NCBI RefSeq assembly: GCF_000258175.1
Contig: NZ_JH636049.1
Location: 458,982 to 522,981, forward strand
Direction: 5' to 3'
Source of the DNA: Saccharomonospora xinjiangensis XJ-54
GTDB lineage: Bacteria; Actinomycetota; Actinomycetes; Mycobacteriales; Pseudonocardiaceae
DNA length: 64,000 nt
Part shown: positions 9,930-17,942 of the stretch, in pieces
Layout of the letters: every line of letters begins with the position of its first letter
Numbering within the stretch: the first letter of the stretch is position 1
Program-made: the position numbers and the translations under genes
The notes under the pieces: model-generated
The model's database searches: none
What the model saw: the letters and a program-made list of their open reading frames with translations, nothing else
What the model was told of the DNA's origin: nothing

Positions 9930-11714
9930 TCACATTCCGGGAACCCTCACGGCGAGGACGGCGGAACGCCCCGACCGCACCGCGCCCAGTGCCTCCGCGA
10001 GAGCGTCCTTCAGCTCACCCGCCGCCTCGACGGTCCTGCCCCAGGCGCCGCCCGCGGCCTCCGCGATCCCCGGCAGGTCGGGACTGGGGGTGAAGTGGCC
10101 GGCGAACTCGTCCCGCCGCGCGGCCGTCCCCTCGGGGTGCACGCCGAGCGCGGACGCCTTGGGCGCGTTCCAGCCGTTGTTGTCGAACACGATCGTCAGC
10201 GAGGCAGCGTCGTAGCGGCGCGCCATCCAGAACACCGACGACGGCACACCGAACAGGTACGACCCGTCGCCCACCAGCGAGACCACCAGCCGTTCCGGCT
10301 CGGCGAGTTTGGCGCCGACGGCCGCACCGATCGCCCAGCCGAGCGACCCGCCGCCGGAACCGAGCAGCGACCCCGGTGCGGTCCGGCGCAGATGCCAGCT
10401 CACCGTCGGGTAGTTGGTGATCGCCTCCGTCAGCACGAGCGTGTCGTCGTCGATCGCCTCCCGCACGCACGCCACGAGATACTCCGGCGTGATCGTCTCA
10501 CCGTCCGGAGCCTCCCGCGCGGCCCTGGCCGCGAACACCCTGCCGTGCTCGACGGCGGCCCGCTCACGGCGGCGCGCGACGGCGTCGGTGTCGGCGAGTT
10601 CGGCGACCCGCTCCCGAAGCTGCCGTACGGCGGTGCCGAGGTCGGCCATGGCGAACAGTTCGGCAGGCACGTGCCACAGCGGCATCTGTTCCTTGAGCGG
10701 GTCCTCGTCGAGGACGAACACCCTCGCGGTGGGGCCTGGCCGGTTCTTCGCCGGGATCCACGGCACGTCACTGCCGAGCACGAGGACGACGTCGGCCTCC
10801 TCCAGCAGCGGGTTGTGGTTCTGGTCGTTCCACTGGTAGCCCCAGTGCAGCGGGTGATCGGCGGGGAAGTTGACGTGCGACGGCACCGATTCCAGCACTC
10901 CAGCACCCGCGGCCTCGCACAGCTCCACGAGCGCGGGCACCGCCTCCCGATCGCGGCCGAGGTAGGACGTCACCACCACGGGCCTGCTCGCCCCGGCGAG
11001 CGCGGCGGCCACGCGCTCGACCACGTCCGGCGCGAGCGCGGCGGGGGCCACGGGCGGGAAGTGAGCGGCGTCGGCCTGCCGCGTCGGCGCCTCGGCCTCC
11101 ATCACCTCGCGCGGCCCGACGAGATACACCGGCCCCGCAGGCGCGCTGCTCGCGATCTGCAACGCCCTGTGCACCAGCTGCTTGACGTTGGCGCCCGTGC
11201 GGATCTCGTTGTCGTACTTGGTGTAGCCGCGCACGATGCCGCGCTGGTCGTGGACGTCCTGGATCCACTGGATGAACTCGTTGCGGCTGCCGAACAACTC
11301 GCCGTCCTGGGTGTAGGGCGACGCGCCCGCGTACATGAGCACCCCGACCCTGCCCTTGGCGGCGTTGTGCAGCATGCCGCCGATGTTCTGGGTGCCGCAC
11401 TCGACGTGCACGAGCACGGCCTGCGCCACGCCGGTCACCTGCGCGTACCCGATCGCCGCCGCCATCGCCACGCTCTCGTGGGGGCAGATCACCAGCTCGG
11501 GCAGTGTGTGTTCCCGGCCGTCGGCACGGGCCTGCGCGTAGGCCTCCAGGATGCCGGGGTGATCGCTGCCGAGGTTGCCGAAGACGTACCGGACACCTCC
11601 CTCGGCGAGTGCCTCCAGGAACGCCCTGCTCGTGGTGTAGCCGCTGGGCGCAGGAGACGTCGAGGAGGATGAGGAGATCGAGGAGGTCGGCGAGATCGTC
11701 GCGTCGGAGCCCAC
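9930..11714 (-). CDS. Thiamine-diphosphate-dependent enzyme (acetolactate synthase / benzoylformate decarboxylase superfamily)
   Basis: 594 aa. Three-domain ThDP fold: N-terminal PYR domain with the cofactor-activating glutamate (CPHESVAMAAA, E80), a central Rossmann-like domain (about 200-340) and a PP domain with the ThDP/Mg motif from GDGSYLFG (482) to DNN (510-512). The GTG at 11714 has GGAAAGGGA upstream. The N-terminus has a serine/threonine-rich lead (residues 7-25). The QNIGGMLHNAAKGR segment suits the poorly characterised branch annotated as thiamine pyrophosphate-requiring protein. Reaction unknown; decarboxylation or carboligation of a 2-oxo acid is likely. Co-transcribed with a downstream IclR regulator. 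Confidence 0.85.
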   Translation of the reverse strand: MGSDATISPTSSISSSSSTSPAPSGYTTSRAFLEALAEGGVRYVFGNLGSDHPGILEAYAQARADGREHTLPELVICPHESVAMAAAIGYAQVTGVAQAVLVHVECGTQNIGGMLHNAAKGRVGVLMYAGASPYTQDGELFGSRNEFIQWIQDVHDQRGIVRGYTKYDNEIRTGANVKQLVHRALQIASSAPAGPVYLVGPREVMEAEAPTRQADAAHFPPVAPAALAPDVVERVAAALAGASRPVVVTSYLGRDREAVPALVELCEAAGAGVLESVPSHVNFPADHPLHWGYQWNDQNHNPLLEEADVVLVLGSDVPWIPAKNRPGPTARVFVLDEDPLKEQMPLWHVPAELFAMADLGTAVRQLRERVAELADTDAVARRRERAAVEHGRVFAARAAREAPDGETITPEYLVACVREAIDDDTLVLTEAITNYPTVSWHLRRTAPGSLLGSGGGSLGWAIGAAVGAKLAEPERLVVSLVGDGSYLFGVPSSVFWMARRYDAASLTIVFDNNGWNAPKASALGVHPEGTAARRDEFAGHFTPSPDLPGIAEAAGGAWGRTVEAAGELKDALAEALGAVRSGRSAVLAVRVPGM

Positions 11715-12051
11715 AGTGTCGGTCCCTTTCCGTGTCGTAACCTCGCGAGCCTCGTCCGTGACGAGAGGAAACGCAACGGCATCGTTTCGCCGGGCGGAAA
11801 CAGTGAGGAGAGTTTCACCACGTGAGGGCCGGGACGCCAAGGGTGACGAGAACGGGGCGGCGCACCCGTTCCCCACGTCCGACCCCCAGCCGGGCGTGCG
11901 GAACGACGTCGGCGATCGGCACGCCGCCGCTGCACGTTCTCGCAGTGTGTGACGTGCCGGGTGGGTGTCCGGTTCCGTCGATTTTCGTGTGTTCATCACC
12001 GGCCGTCTGACCTGTGCGATAGCGCCACGACGTGACCGGCAAGATGACCGG
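11715..12051. promoter_or_regulatory. Divergent intergenic region with GTTTC/GAAAC sites
   Basis: This 337-bp gap separates the ThDP enzyme (minus) from the YibE/F gene (plus) and holds no plausible gene. An inverted repeat GTTTC-N8-GAAAC lies at 11784-11801, flanked by another GGAAAC (11767-11772) and another GTTTC (about 11812-11816). IclR-family regulators often bind short palindromes of this style, so this is a candidate operator for the IclR gene downstream. Inferred from spacing and symmetry only. Confidence 0.4.
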
Positions 12052-13680
12052 GTGCCTTCCGACGACTCCGAGTACCCGACCCAGCCCCTGCCGAAGGCGG
12101 GGGCGGAACGAGGTGTTCCTTCGCGGCCGACCGGACCTCGGCGACGGCAGCGCCCCGAGAACGGCCTCTCTGCCTCCGAAGGCACGCGGACCGCGCCGCC
12201 GTCGCGGCGGGAACCCGCAGGCCGGGCAGAATCGCGCAAGGAGACCGCGGCGCGCCCGGCAGCGCCATCCCAGCGGACATCGCGGGCGCCCGCCGCGTCC
12301 CGGCGACGCGCTTCTTCTCAAGGCGACACCGGGTCCGAGCGCAGGCCCGGCCCCCGCACAGCGGCTCCCGATGCCCAGCCGAATGACGGACACGGACACC
12401 GACACGGACATGGGCACGGGCACGGGCACGGGAAGACGGCACCGGCCTCGGACCGGGTGCGCCGCATGCTGCTCGTGCTCCTCTCACCCATCGCGGCGGC
12501 GACCCTGGTCGCCGTGGGCGTGCTGTACCCGTGGGGCGGTGGAGGTGAGCGGGACAGCAATTCGGTCGGCACACCCGTCGATGGTGTGGTGACGGCTGCG
12601 GCGGCAGGCCCATGCCTGTCGCCGGGGCAGGTGCAGGTGGGCCAGCCCTCTCCGGACGAGAGGCAATGCCTTTCCGTTGACGTGCGGCTTCAGGACGGTC
12701 CGGGGGAAGGCGCGACCATCACGAAGATCATCCCGCTCGAACCGAGCAGCCCCCGGTTCGCGGTGGGCGACGAGGTGGTGCTCGCCTTCGGTGGCGCCGA
12801 CGCAGGCGACGCGGCGTCGTACCAGCTCAGGGACTTCCAGCGGGGTGTTCCGCTGCTGCTGCTCGGCCTGCTCTTCGCGGGCGCGGTGCTGCTGCTGGGA
12901 CGCTGGCAAGGACTGGCCTCACTGGCGGCACTCGGGATCAGCTTCGCCGTGATCGCCCTCTTCGTGCTTCCCGCCATCCTCGCGGGGGAGAGCCCGCTTC
13001 TCGTGGCGATCGCCGCAGCAGGGCTGATCATGTTCATCGCGCTGTACCTGACTCACGGGCTGTCCGCCCGCACCTCGGTGGCCGTGCTCGGCACCATGGT
13101 GAGCCTCGCGCTGATCGGCGTGCTGTCCGCCGTGTTCTCGGCCGCCGCGCAGCTCACGGGGCTCGACACCGACACGAGCACGCTCATCGGCGCGCTCGGG
13201 GAAGGCATCGACGCCAGGGGCCTGCTGCTGGCTGGCATCGTGATCGGCGCGCTCGGTGTCCTCGACGACGTCACGGTCGCGCAGGCGAGCGCGGTGTGGG
13301 AACTGCGACGGGCCAACCCCGCCCTCAGCTGGCGAGGGCTCTACGCGGCGGGGCTGCGCATCGGCCGCGCGCACGTCGGCTCCGCCGTCAACACCCTCGT
13401 GCTCGCCTATGCCGGAGCCGCCCTTCCCCTGCTGCTGCTCTCCTCGCTGGCCGATGTGGGCCTGTCGCCGATCCTCCAGTCACAGGATGTGGCCTCCGAG
13501 ATCGTGCGCACGCTGGCAGGCAGCATCGGCATCGTCGCCGCCGTGCCGCTGACCACGTTGCTGGCCGCCGTCATCGCCGTACGCGACGAGAGTCCCGGAG
13601 CGGAGGAGGGTTCCGGTGGCGAGGAGTCCGGTGGCGAGGAGTCCGGTGACGAGGACGCGGGCGACGGGGTCAGTCGTTGA
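12052..13680 (+). CDS. YibE/F family membrane protein with histidine-rich cytoplasmic tail
   Basis: 542 aa. A long, basic, disordered N-terminus ends in alternating glycine-histidine (7 His in residues 114-126). The first membrane helix follows (RMLLVLLSPIAAATLVAVGVL in part, about 138-157), then an extracellular domain (CLSPGQVQVGQP to YQLRDFQRG) and a bundle of about seven helices with the family-typical DDVTVAQASAVWELRRANP loop. The acidic C-terminus repeats SGGEE. YibE/F proteins are putative transporters of unknown substrate; the His run suggests metal-ion binding. The 3' end overlaps the convergent neighbour by 11 bp. GTG start chosen from the first plausible start after the promoter-like gap. 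Confidence 0.85.
   Translation: MPSDDSEYPTQPLPKAGAERGVPSRPTGPRRRQRPENGLSASEGTRTAPPSRREPAGRAESRKETAARPAAPSQRTSRAPAASRRRASSQGDTGSERRPGPRTAAPDAQPNDGHGHRHGHGHGHGHGKTAPASDRVRRMLLVLLSPIAAATLVAVGVLYPWGGGGERDSNSVGTPVDGVVTAAAAGPCLSPGQVQVGQPSPDERQCLSVDVRLQDGPGEGATITKIIPLEPSSPRFAVGDEVVLAFGGADAGDAASYQLRDFQRGVPLLLLGLLFAGAVLLLGRWQGLASLAALGISFAVIALFVLPAILAGESPLLVAIAAAGLIMFIALYLTHGLSARTSVAVLGTMVSLALIGVLSAVFSAAAQLTGLDTDTSTLIGALGEGIDARGLLLAGIVIGALGVLDDVTVAQASAVWELRRANPALSWRGLYAAGLRIGRAHVGSAVNTLVLAYAGAALPLLLLSSLADVGLSPILQSQDVASEIVRTLAGSIGIVAAVPLTTLLAAVIAVRDESPGAEEGSGGEESGGEESGDEDAGDGVSR
12385..12432. repeat. Hexanucleotide tandem repeat encoding a His-Gly run
   Basis: About eight copies of a degenerate hexamer (GGACAC / GGCACG variants) lie inside the YibE/F gene and encode alternating glycine and histidine. 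The left copies use GGACAC and the right copies GGGCAC, which looks like slippage expansion followed by drift. Repeat number is likely to vary between strains. Confidence 0.8.
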
Positions 13681-14398
13681 GCGACGCCACGAAGCGGCTG
13701 ACGGCCTCGATGCTGAACCGCTGCGCGAGCTTGCCGGAGGGAGCAGCCGAGGCCAGGCGGTAGAGAGGACGATCGGCCGCGGCGTCGCCACGCGCCTCCG
13801 CCCTCAGCTGAGCCACGAGCAGCTGTGAGAACACGACGCCGCCCGCGTCCATGTTGTTCACGACGGCGTCGGCGAGCCTGCGCAGCGGCAGGATGCCCAG
13901 CTCCCGGCCCCCCGTCCCCGCGTACACAGCCAGGTCGATCTTGACAGCCGCGGAACGCCCCTGCCCGCTGACCAGCAAGCTCACGGTCCTGGTTCCCCGC
14001 ACATCGGTGATCATCAGATCGATGCGCGGCGCCGTCACGAGGTTCACCGTCCGCGAACCCCAGGTACGCACGACGACCGTGGTGCCCTCCAGCCACATCC
14101 GGCGCCGGGCGCCGGATGTCACGAGCAGGACCAGCGGGACCGCGACGACCGCCGCCACCACCAGCCCGGCGACCTGACCGCCGACGAGCCCGGCCACCCC
14201 GCCGAACGCGGCGGCGAGCAGCGCCACGGCGATCAGGCCGGACACCGTCCTCTTGCGGCGCGCCGTCGGATCGTCCCCGGACAGAGGGATGCGCTCAGGC
14301 TCCCGCGCCGGGGTTCCCGCGGTCGGCTCCTGCTCAGTCAATTCCGTGCCCTCGCTCCGCTCGCTGTCTTCACGGCCTTCGCCGCCCTTGCCGCTCAT
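13670..14398 (-). CDS. Conserved hypothetical membrane protein
   Basis: 242 aa. Acidic disordered N-terminus (about 1-50), two adjacent transmembrane helices (about 53-72 and 76-95), then a soluble domain opening with MWLEGTTVVVRTWGSRTVNL, which resembles a bacterial PH-like or DUF fold, and an ending (FSIEAVSRFVASLND) typical of actinobacterial conserved hypotheticals. No catalytic motif seen. Convergent with the YibE/F gene, overlapping it by 11 bp at the 3' ends, and co-oriented with the upstream metallo-hydrolase gene. Confidence 0.75.
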   Translation of the reverse strand: MSGKGGEGREDSERSEGTELTEQEPTAGTPAREPERIPLSGDDPTARRKRTVSGLIAVALLAAAFGGVAGLVGGQVAGLVVAAVVAVPLVLLVTSGARRRMWLEGTTVVVRTWGSRTVNLVTAPRIDLMITDVRGTRTVSLLVSGQGRSAAVKIDLAVYAGTGGRELGILPLRRLADAVVNNMDAGGVVFSQLLVAQLRAEARGDAAADRPLYRLASAAPSGKLAQRFSIEAVSRFVASLND

Positions 14399-14433
14399 CG
14401 TCTGCCTCCCTTGCCCTCCGGCTGTCGCCGCCG

Positions 14434-15084
14434 TCAGGTCAGGAACGGGTTGCCCGCCCTTTCGCGGCCGATCGTGGTGCTGCCGCCATGCCCCGGCAGC
14501 ACCACCGTGTCGCCGGGCAACGCCAGGACTGTGGTGCGCAGGGATTCCGCCAGCGCGGCGGGGTCGCCGCCCGGCAGGTCCGTTCGCCCCACGGACCCCG
14601 CGAACAGCGTGTCGCCCGTCAGCGCCAGCCTCCCGCCCTCCTCGGAGCGGAACCCGAAGATCACCGAACCTGGCGTGTGTCCCGGCGTGTGCAGCACCTC
14701 GATCCGCAACCCCGCCAGCTCCAGCGGCCCCTCCCGCAGGAGTTCGACGGACGGCGGTTGCGGCGACGTCACCGTGATCGCCGTTCCCGGATCACCACGG
14801 CCGGGAGCAGGGGCCGGATCGGTGAGCAGATGCCGGTCCTCCTGCCTGATGTGGACGGTGACCGAGTGTTCACCCGCCAGCAGCGCGGCGGTGGCGACGT
14901 GGTCGTGGTGGCCGTGTGTCGCGAGCACGGCGGCCGGTGTCAGATCGTGCTCACGCAACGCGCGGGCCACGCCGTCCCCGGCTCCCTCCCCCGGGTCCAC
15001 GACGACGCACTCGCGGCCAGGACCGGCAGCGACCAGGTAGCAGTTCGCCGCGAGATCGCCTGCCGGGAACCCGACGACGAGCAC
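14434..15084 (-). CDS. Metallo-beta-lactamase-fold hydrolase (glyoxalase II-like)
   Basis: 216 aa. The zinc motif HGHHDH is at residues 57-62, with further ligands in LHTPGHTPGS and VVLPGHGGSTTIG. Small MBL proteins of this type hydrolyse thioesters such as S-lactoyl-glutathione or related thiols; actinobacteria use mycothiol, so the true substrate is uncertain. The GTG at 15084 is preferred over GTGs further upstream because GGAGG sits 8 bases before it. It lies back to back with the cyclophilin gene, about 125 bp apart, so this gap must hold both promoters. Confidence 0.88.
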   Translation of the reverse strand: MLVVGFPAGDLAANCYLVAAGPGRECVVVDPGEGAGDGVARALREHDLTPAAVLATHGHHDHVATAALLAGEHSVTVHIRQEDRHLLTDPAPAPGRGDPGTAITVTSPQPPSVELLREGPLELAGLRIEVLHTPGHTPGSVIFGFRSEEGGRLALTGDTLFAGSVGRTDLPGGDPAALAESLRTTVLALPGDTVVLPGHGGSTTIGRERAGNPFLT

Positions 15085-15209
15085 GGCCAACACCTCCGGA
15101 TCTGGGACCGGTCTCACCCTAGCCGCCCCTGCACAGGTTCTTCACAGACAGTGCCCATAGACTGCCGCCACCCGCAGCGGGAGTGTAGAGACGACTCAGG
15201 GGAGGGCAG

Positions 15210-16076
15210 GTGGCGACCAACCAGCAGCGCCGCGAGGCCGCGAAACGCAAGCTCGAACGGCAACTCGCTCGTCGTGCCGAACGGGCGAAGCGCCGCAGGA
15301 TCGTCGGGGTCGGCGTCACGGTGGGCGCCGTGGTGGTCGTCGCCGGACTCATCGTGGTCCTGGCCACACGCGGCGGCGACAGCGAAGCCGACGGCACCGA
15401 TTCCGCAGCTTCGCCGCCGGCGTCGGCCCCCGCCGGAAACGGCGCGGACATCCAGATCCCCACCGAGCGCGTCGAACCGGCCTCCCGCACGAAGGCGTTG
15501 CCCAACCCGACGTCGTGCGAGTACTCGAAGTCCGGGGACGCGGCCAAGGACGTGCCGGTGCCCGACGGCAAGGACGTGCCGTCCGAGGGCACCGTCAAGG
15601 TCACGTTGCACAGCAACGTCGGCGACATCGGGCTCGACCTCGACAGGGCTCTCGCGCCGTGCACGGTCAACAGCTTCGTGCACCTGGCGAAGGAGGGCTA
15701 CTACACCGACACCGGTTGCCACCGGATCGGCACGGAGGGCCTCCAGATGCTCCAGTGCGGCGACCCGACGGGGCAGGGCACCGGCGGCCCCGGCTACACG
15801 TTCGCCGACGAGACGTTCGACTCCCTCACCTACGGCCGGGGCATCCTCGCGATGGCCAACAGCGGACCCGACACCAACGGCAGCCAGTTCTTCATGGTCT
15901 ACGGTGACGCGCCGCTGCCCCCGAGCTACACGGTGTTCGGCACCATCGACGACGAGGGGCTCAAGGTGATCGACGAGATCGCGCGAGCGGGCCACGACGG
16001 CAGCTTCGACCCGAGCCCGGGAGGCGGCAAGCCCAACACCGAGGTGACCTTCACCGACGTGACCGTCAAGGCGTAA
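15210..16076 (+). CDS. Membrane-anchored peptidyl-prolyl cis-trans isomerase, cyclophilin type
   Basis: 288 aa. A basic N-terminal cytoplasmic stretch (1-30), one transmembrane anchor (about 31-52, IVGVGVTVGAVVVVAGLIVV), an alanine/proline linker and an external cyclophilin domain (about 125-288: VNSFVHLAKEGYYTDTGCHRI, GPGYTFADE, NGSQFFMVYGD). It probably assists folding of exported proteins outside the membrane. The GTG start has a strong GGGGAGGG site before it. The class IV aminotransferase gene follows 8 bp downstream. This cyclophilin next to the MBL hydrolase and rel is a recurring actinobacterial order. Confidence 0.92.
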   Translation: MATNQQRREAAKRKLERQLARRAERAKRRRIVGVGVTVGAVVVVAGLIVVLATRGGDSEADGTDSAASPPASAPAGNGADIQIPTERVEPASRTKALPNPTSCEYSKSGDAAKDVPVPDGKDVPSEGTVKVTLHSNVGDIGLDLDRALAPCTVNSFVHLAKEGYYTDTGCHRIGTEGLQMLQCGDPTGQGTGGPGYTFADETFDSLTYGRGILAMANSGPDTNGSQFFMVYGDAPLPPSYTVFGTIDDEGLKVIDEIARAGHDGSFDPSPGGGKPNTEVTFTDVTVKA

Positions 16077-16084
16077 CGACGCAG

Positions 16085-16852
16085 GTGACCGCGCAGCTCA
16101 ACGGCCGTCCCGCCACGGTGGAGCACCTCGCCTCCGCCGTCGGCGGGTACGGCCACTTCACGACACTGCGGGTCGCCGACGGCACGGCGCGCGGCCTTGC
16201 CGATCACCTCGCGCGCCTTGCCGACGCCCATCGGCGCGTATTCGACGCCGACCTGGACACTGGGTTCGTGCGAGAGTGCCTGCGCCGTGCCGTGCCGGCT
16301 CGCGGCACGGTCATCGCGAGGATCACGCTGGTCGGCTCGCCGTTCGCCGACACCGCCGACGTGCTGGTCACGCTGCGGGAGGCTGGCGGTGCGCCGCCAG
16401 CGGTACGGCTGCGCACCGTGCGGGCCCTGCGCGCGCTACCCGAGATCAAACACACGGGGACGTTCGCCCAACACTTCCACGCCCGCGCCGCGCGGCGCGC
16501 CGGGTTCGACGACGCGCTCTTCGTCACCGGCGACGGCCACATCGGCGAGACCTCGGTGTGCACGATCGGTTTCCTCGACCCCGAGGGCACCGTCGTGTGG
16601 CCGGACGCTCCGGTCCTTCCCGGTGTCACGCAACAGCTGCTCACCCGAGGGCTGACCGGGTTCGAGGTGCGGGTGGAGCAGCGACCGGTTCCCGTCGCGG
16701 ACGTCGGCACCTTCCGTGCCGCGTTCGTCGCCAACGCGGGCAGCCTCCTCCGCCCCGTCTCGGCTGTCGATGACGTGGCACTCCCCCTCGACGACGAGTG
16801 GATGTCCCTGTTACGCCGGGCTTACGACACGAATCCACCCGAACCCGTGTGA
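16085..16852 (+). CDS. Aminotransferase class IV family protein
   Basis: 255 aa with the class IV PLP fold: substrate loop near the N-terminus, probable PLP lysine in PEIKHTGTF (K122) and the cofactor-phosphate segment GETSVCTIGFLD (154-165), followed by PGVTQQLL. Relatives include branched-chain aminotransferases and aminodeoxychorismate lyase; substrate unknown. Starts 8 bp after the cyclophilin stop and is probably co-transcribed. The stop codon is followed after two bases by the first unit of a 21-bp repeat array. Confidence 0.82.
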   Translation: MTAQLNGRPATVEHLASAVGGYGHFTTLRVADGTARGLADHLARLADAHRRVFDADLDTGFVRECLRRAVPARGTVIARITLVGSPFADTADVLVTLREAGGAPPAVRLRTVRALRALPEIKHTGTFAQHFHARAARRAGFDDALFVTGDGHIGETSVCTIGFLDPEGTVVWPDAPVLPGVTQQLLTRGLTGFEVRVEQRPVPVADVGTFRAAFVANAGSLLRPVSAVDDVALPLDDEWMSLLRRAYDTNPPEPV

Positions 16853-16854
16853 CC

Positions 16855-16959
16855 GTGTCCGCACTTCCCGCACGCGTGTCCGCACTTCCCGCACGCGTGT
16901 CCGCACTTCCCGCACGCGTGTCCGCACTTCCTGCACCCGTGTCCGCACCTCCCGCACCG
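16855..16959 (+). repeat. Array of five 21-bp tandem repeats directly after the aminotransferase stop
   Basis: Five head-to-tail units begin at 16855, 16876, 16897, 16918 and 16939. The unit is GTGTCCGCAC followed by TTCCCGCACGC; units 1-3 are identical, unit 4 has TTCCTGCACCC and unit 5 CTCCCGCACCG in the second half. There are no unique spacers, so it is not CRISPR. The unit reads in the direction of the gene upstream. Adjacent units meet at the palindrome CACGCGTG, repeated every 21 bp, two turns of B-DNA. The same unit occurs near 27.3 and 34.6 kb. Confidence 0.95.
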
Positions 16960-17060
16960 CCCGGGGACCGCAGCGGCTCGCCGTCCAGCACAGACACAGG
17001 TGCGCGCACTGCCGACACGCACGTCTTGACCTGCCAACGCAGGTGAGCAGACCGCACATG

Positions 17061-17123
17061 CCGTGCCAAAACCGCACTCTCCCGCGCACAGGGTGCAAAA
17101 ACCCGTGCACAGAGTGCGGACAC
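17061..17123 (-). repeat. Mirror half of the array: about three 21-bp units after the crotonase-gene stop
   Basis: Read on the minus strand, a good unit at 17123-17103 (GTGTCCGCAC then TCTGTGCACGG) begins 5 bp after the stop of the crotonase-fold gene. A second, more diverged copy is at 17102-17082 (GTTTTTGCAC then CCTGTGCGCGG), and a third weak one at 17081-17061 keeps only the GCACGG end. The 21-base phase is kept as the sequence decays. Between the two halves (16960-17060) lies about 100 bp of related but unphased sequence with no gene. Confidence 0.75.
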
Positions 17124-17128
17124 GGTGG

Positions 17129-17902
17129 TCAGGCGAAGTGGGGCGGGCGGCGCTCCAGGAACGCGGCGACACCCTCCGCGTAGTCGGCGCTGTGCACCGC
17201 ATCGCTGCGGATGCGTTCCACCTCGGCGTCGGAATCGCGTTGCCCCGCGAGGATGCGTTCGACGATCTCGTTCATGCCCCTGACCGACACCTGGGAACGA
17301 GAACACACCGTGCGCGCGAACTCGGTCGTGATCCGATCCAGCTCGCCCGGTTCGACCACCTCATTGACGAGCCCCATCCGCTCGGCGCGGCCCGCGTCCA
17401 CGAGTTGCCCCGACAGCAACAGATACCGCGCGTTCGCCGGCCCCACGAGCGCGACGAGCTGCCGGGTGGACAGAAAGTCGTACACGATGCCGAGCTTCGC
17501 TGGGGTGATGCCGAACCGCGCGTTCGTCGCGGCGAACCGGATGTCACACGCCACCGCGAGCTGGCACCCGCCGCCGATGCAGTTGCCGTGGATCATCGCG
17601 ATGCTCGGTTTGCGCATGGTGGCCAGCGCCCGCACCGCCGAGGTCACCGCCTCGTCGTAGGCCGCCGCACCGTCCGCGCTCGACCGCAGTGCTCTGAACT
17701 CGCCGATGTCGGCCCCCGCCGAGAAGTGGGTGCCTTCCCCCGTCAGCACCAGCACCTTCACGGCGGGGTCGGCCTCCACCTTCGCGACCACGTCGGGGAT
17801 CGCCGACCACATGCTGTGGCTGATGGCGTTCATCTTCTCCGGCCGCGCGAGCACCAGCCTGGCGATCTCGCTGTGGGTGTGGAACTCGATCCCGTCGCTC
17901 AT
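17129..17902 (-). CDS. Enoyl-CoA hydratase/isomerase (crotonase) superfamily protein
   Basis: 257 aa, standard crotonase length. The oxyanion-hole segments HFSAGADI (59-66) and GNCIGGGCQLA (107-117) are present. However, the two glutamates used by true hydratases are absent: the first position is Q114 (GGGCQLA rather than GGGCELA) and the second is A137 (TPAKLG rather than PExxLG). It may therefore be an isomerase, hydrolase or decarboxylase-type crotonase. The ATG at 17902 is chosen; an upstream GTG at 17929 would add nine residues. It follows rel by 40 bp and may be read through from it. Confidence 0.85.
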   Translation of the reverse strand: MSDGIEFHTHSEIARLVLARPEKMNAISHSMWSAIPDVVAKVEADPAVKVLVLTGEGTHFSAGADIGEFRALRSSADGAAAYDEAVTSAVRALATMRKPSIAMIHGNCIGGGCQLAVACDIRFAATNARFGITPAKLGIVYDFLSTRQLVALVGPANARYLLLSGQLVDAGRAERMGLVNEVVEPGELDRITTEFARTVCSRSQVSVRGMNEIVERILAGQRDSDAEVERIRSDAVHSADYAEGVAAFLERRPPHFA

Positions 17903-17942
17903 GATCAGGCACAGTACGGTGTCCGGCACACCGTCCGGAGTG

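Noticed and set aside
16855..16959. CRISPR array
   Set aside because: Units are contiguous 21-mers without unique spacers, and no cas genes are present.
16822..17202. Open frame whose translation repeats a Cys-Gly-His-Ala-Cys-Gly-Lys heptad, resembling a zinc-binding repeat protein
   Set aside because: It is the reverse strand of the 21-bp array; any 21-bp repeat translates to a heptapeptide in every open frame. There is no conserved start and no similar protein at the other arrays.
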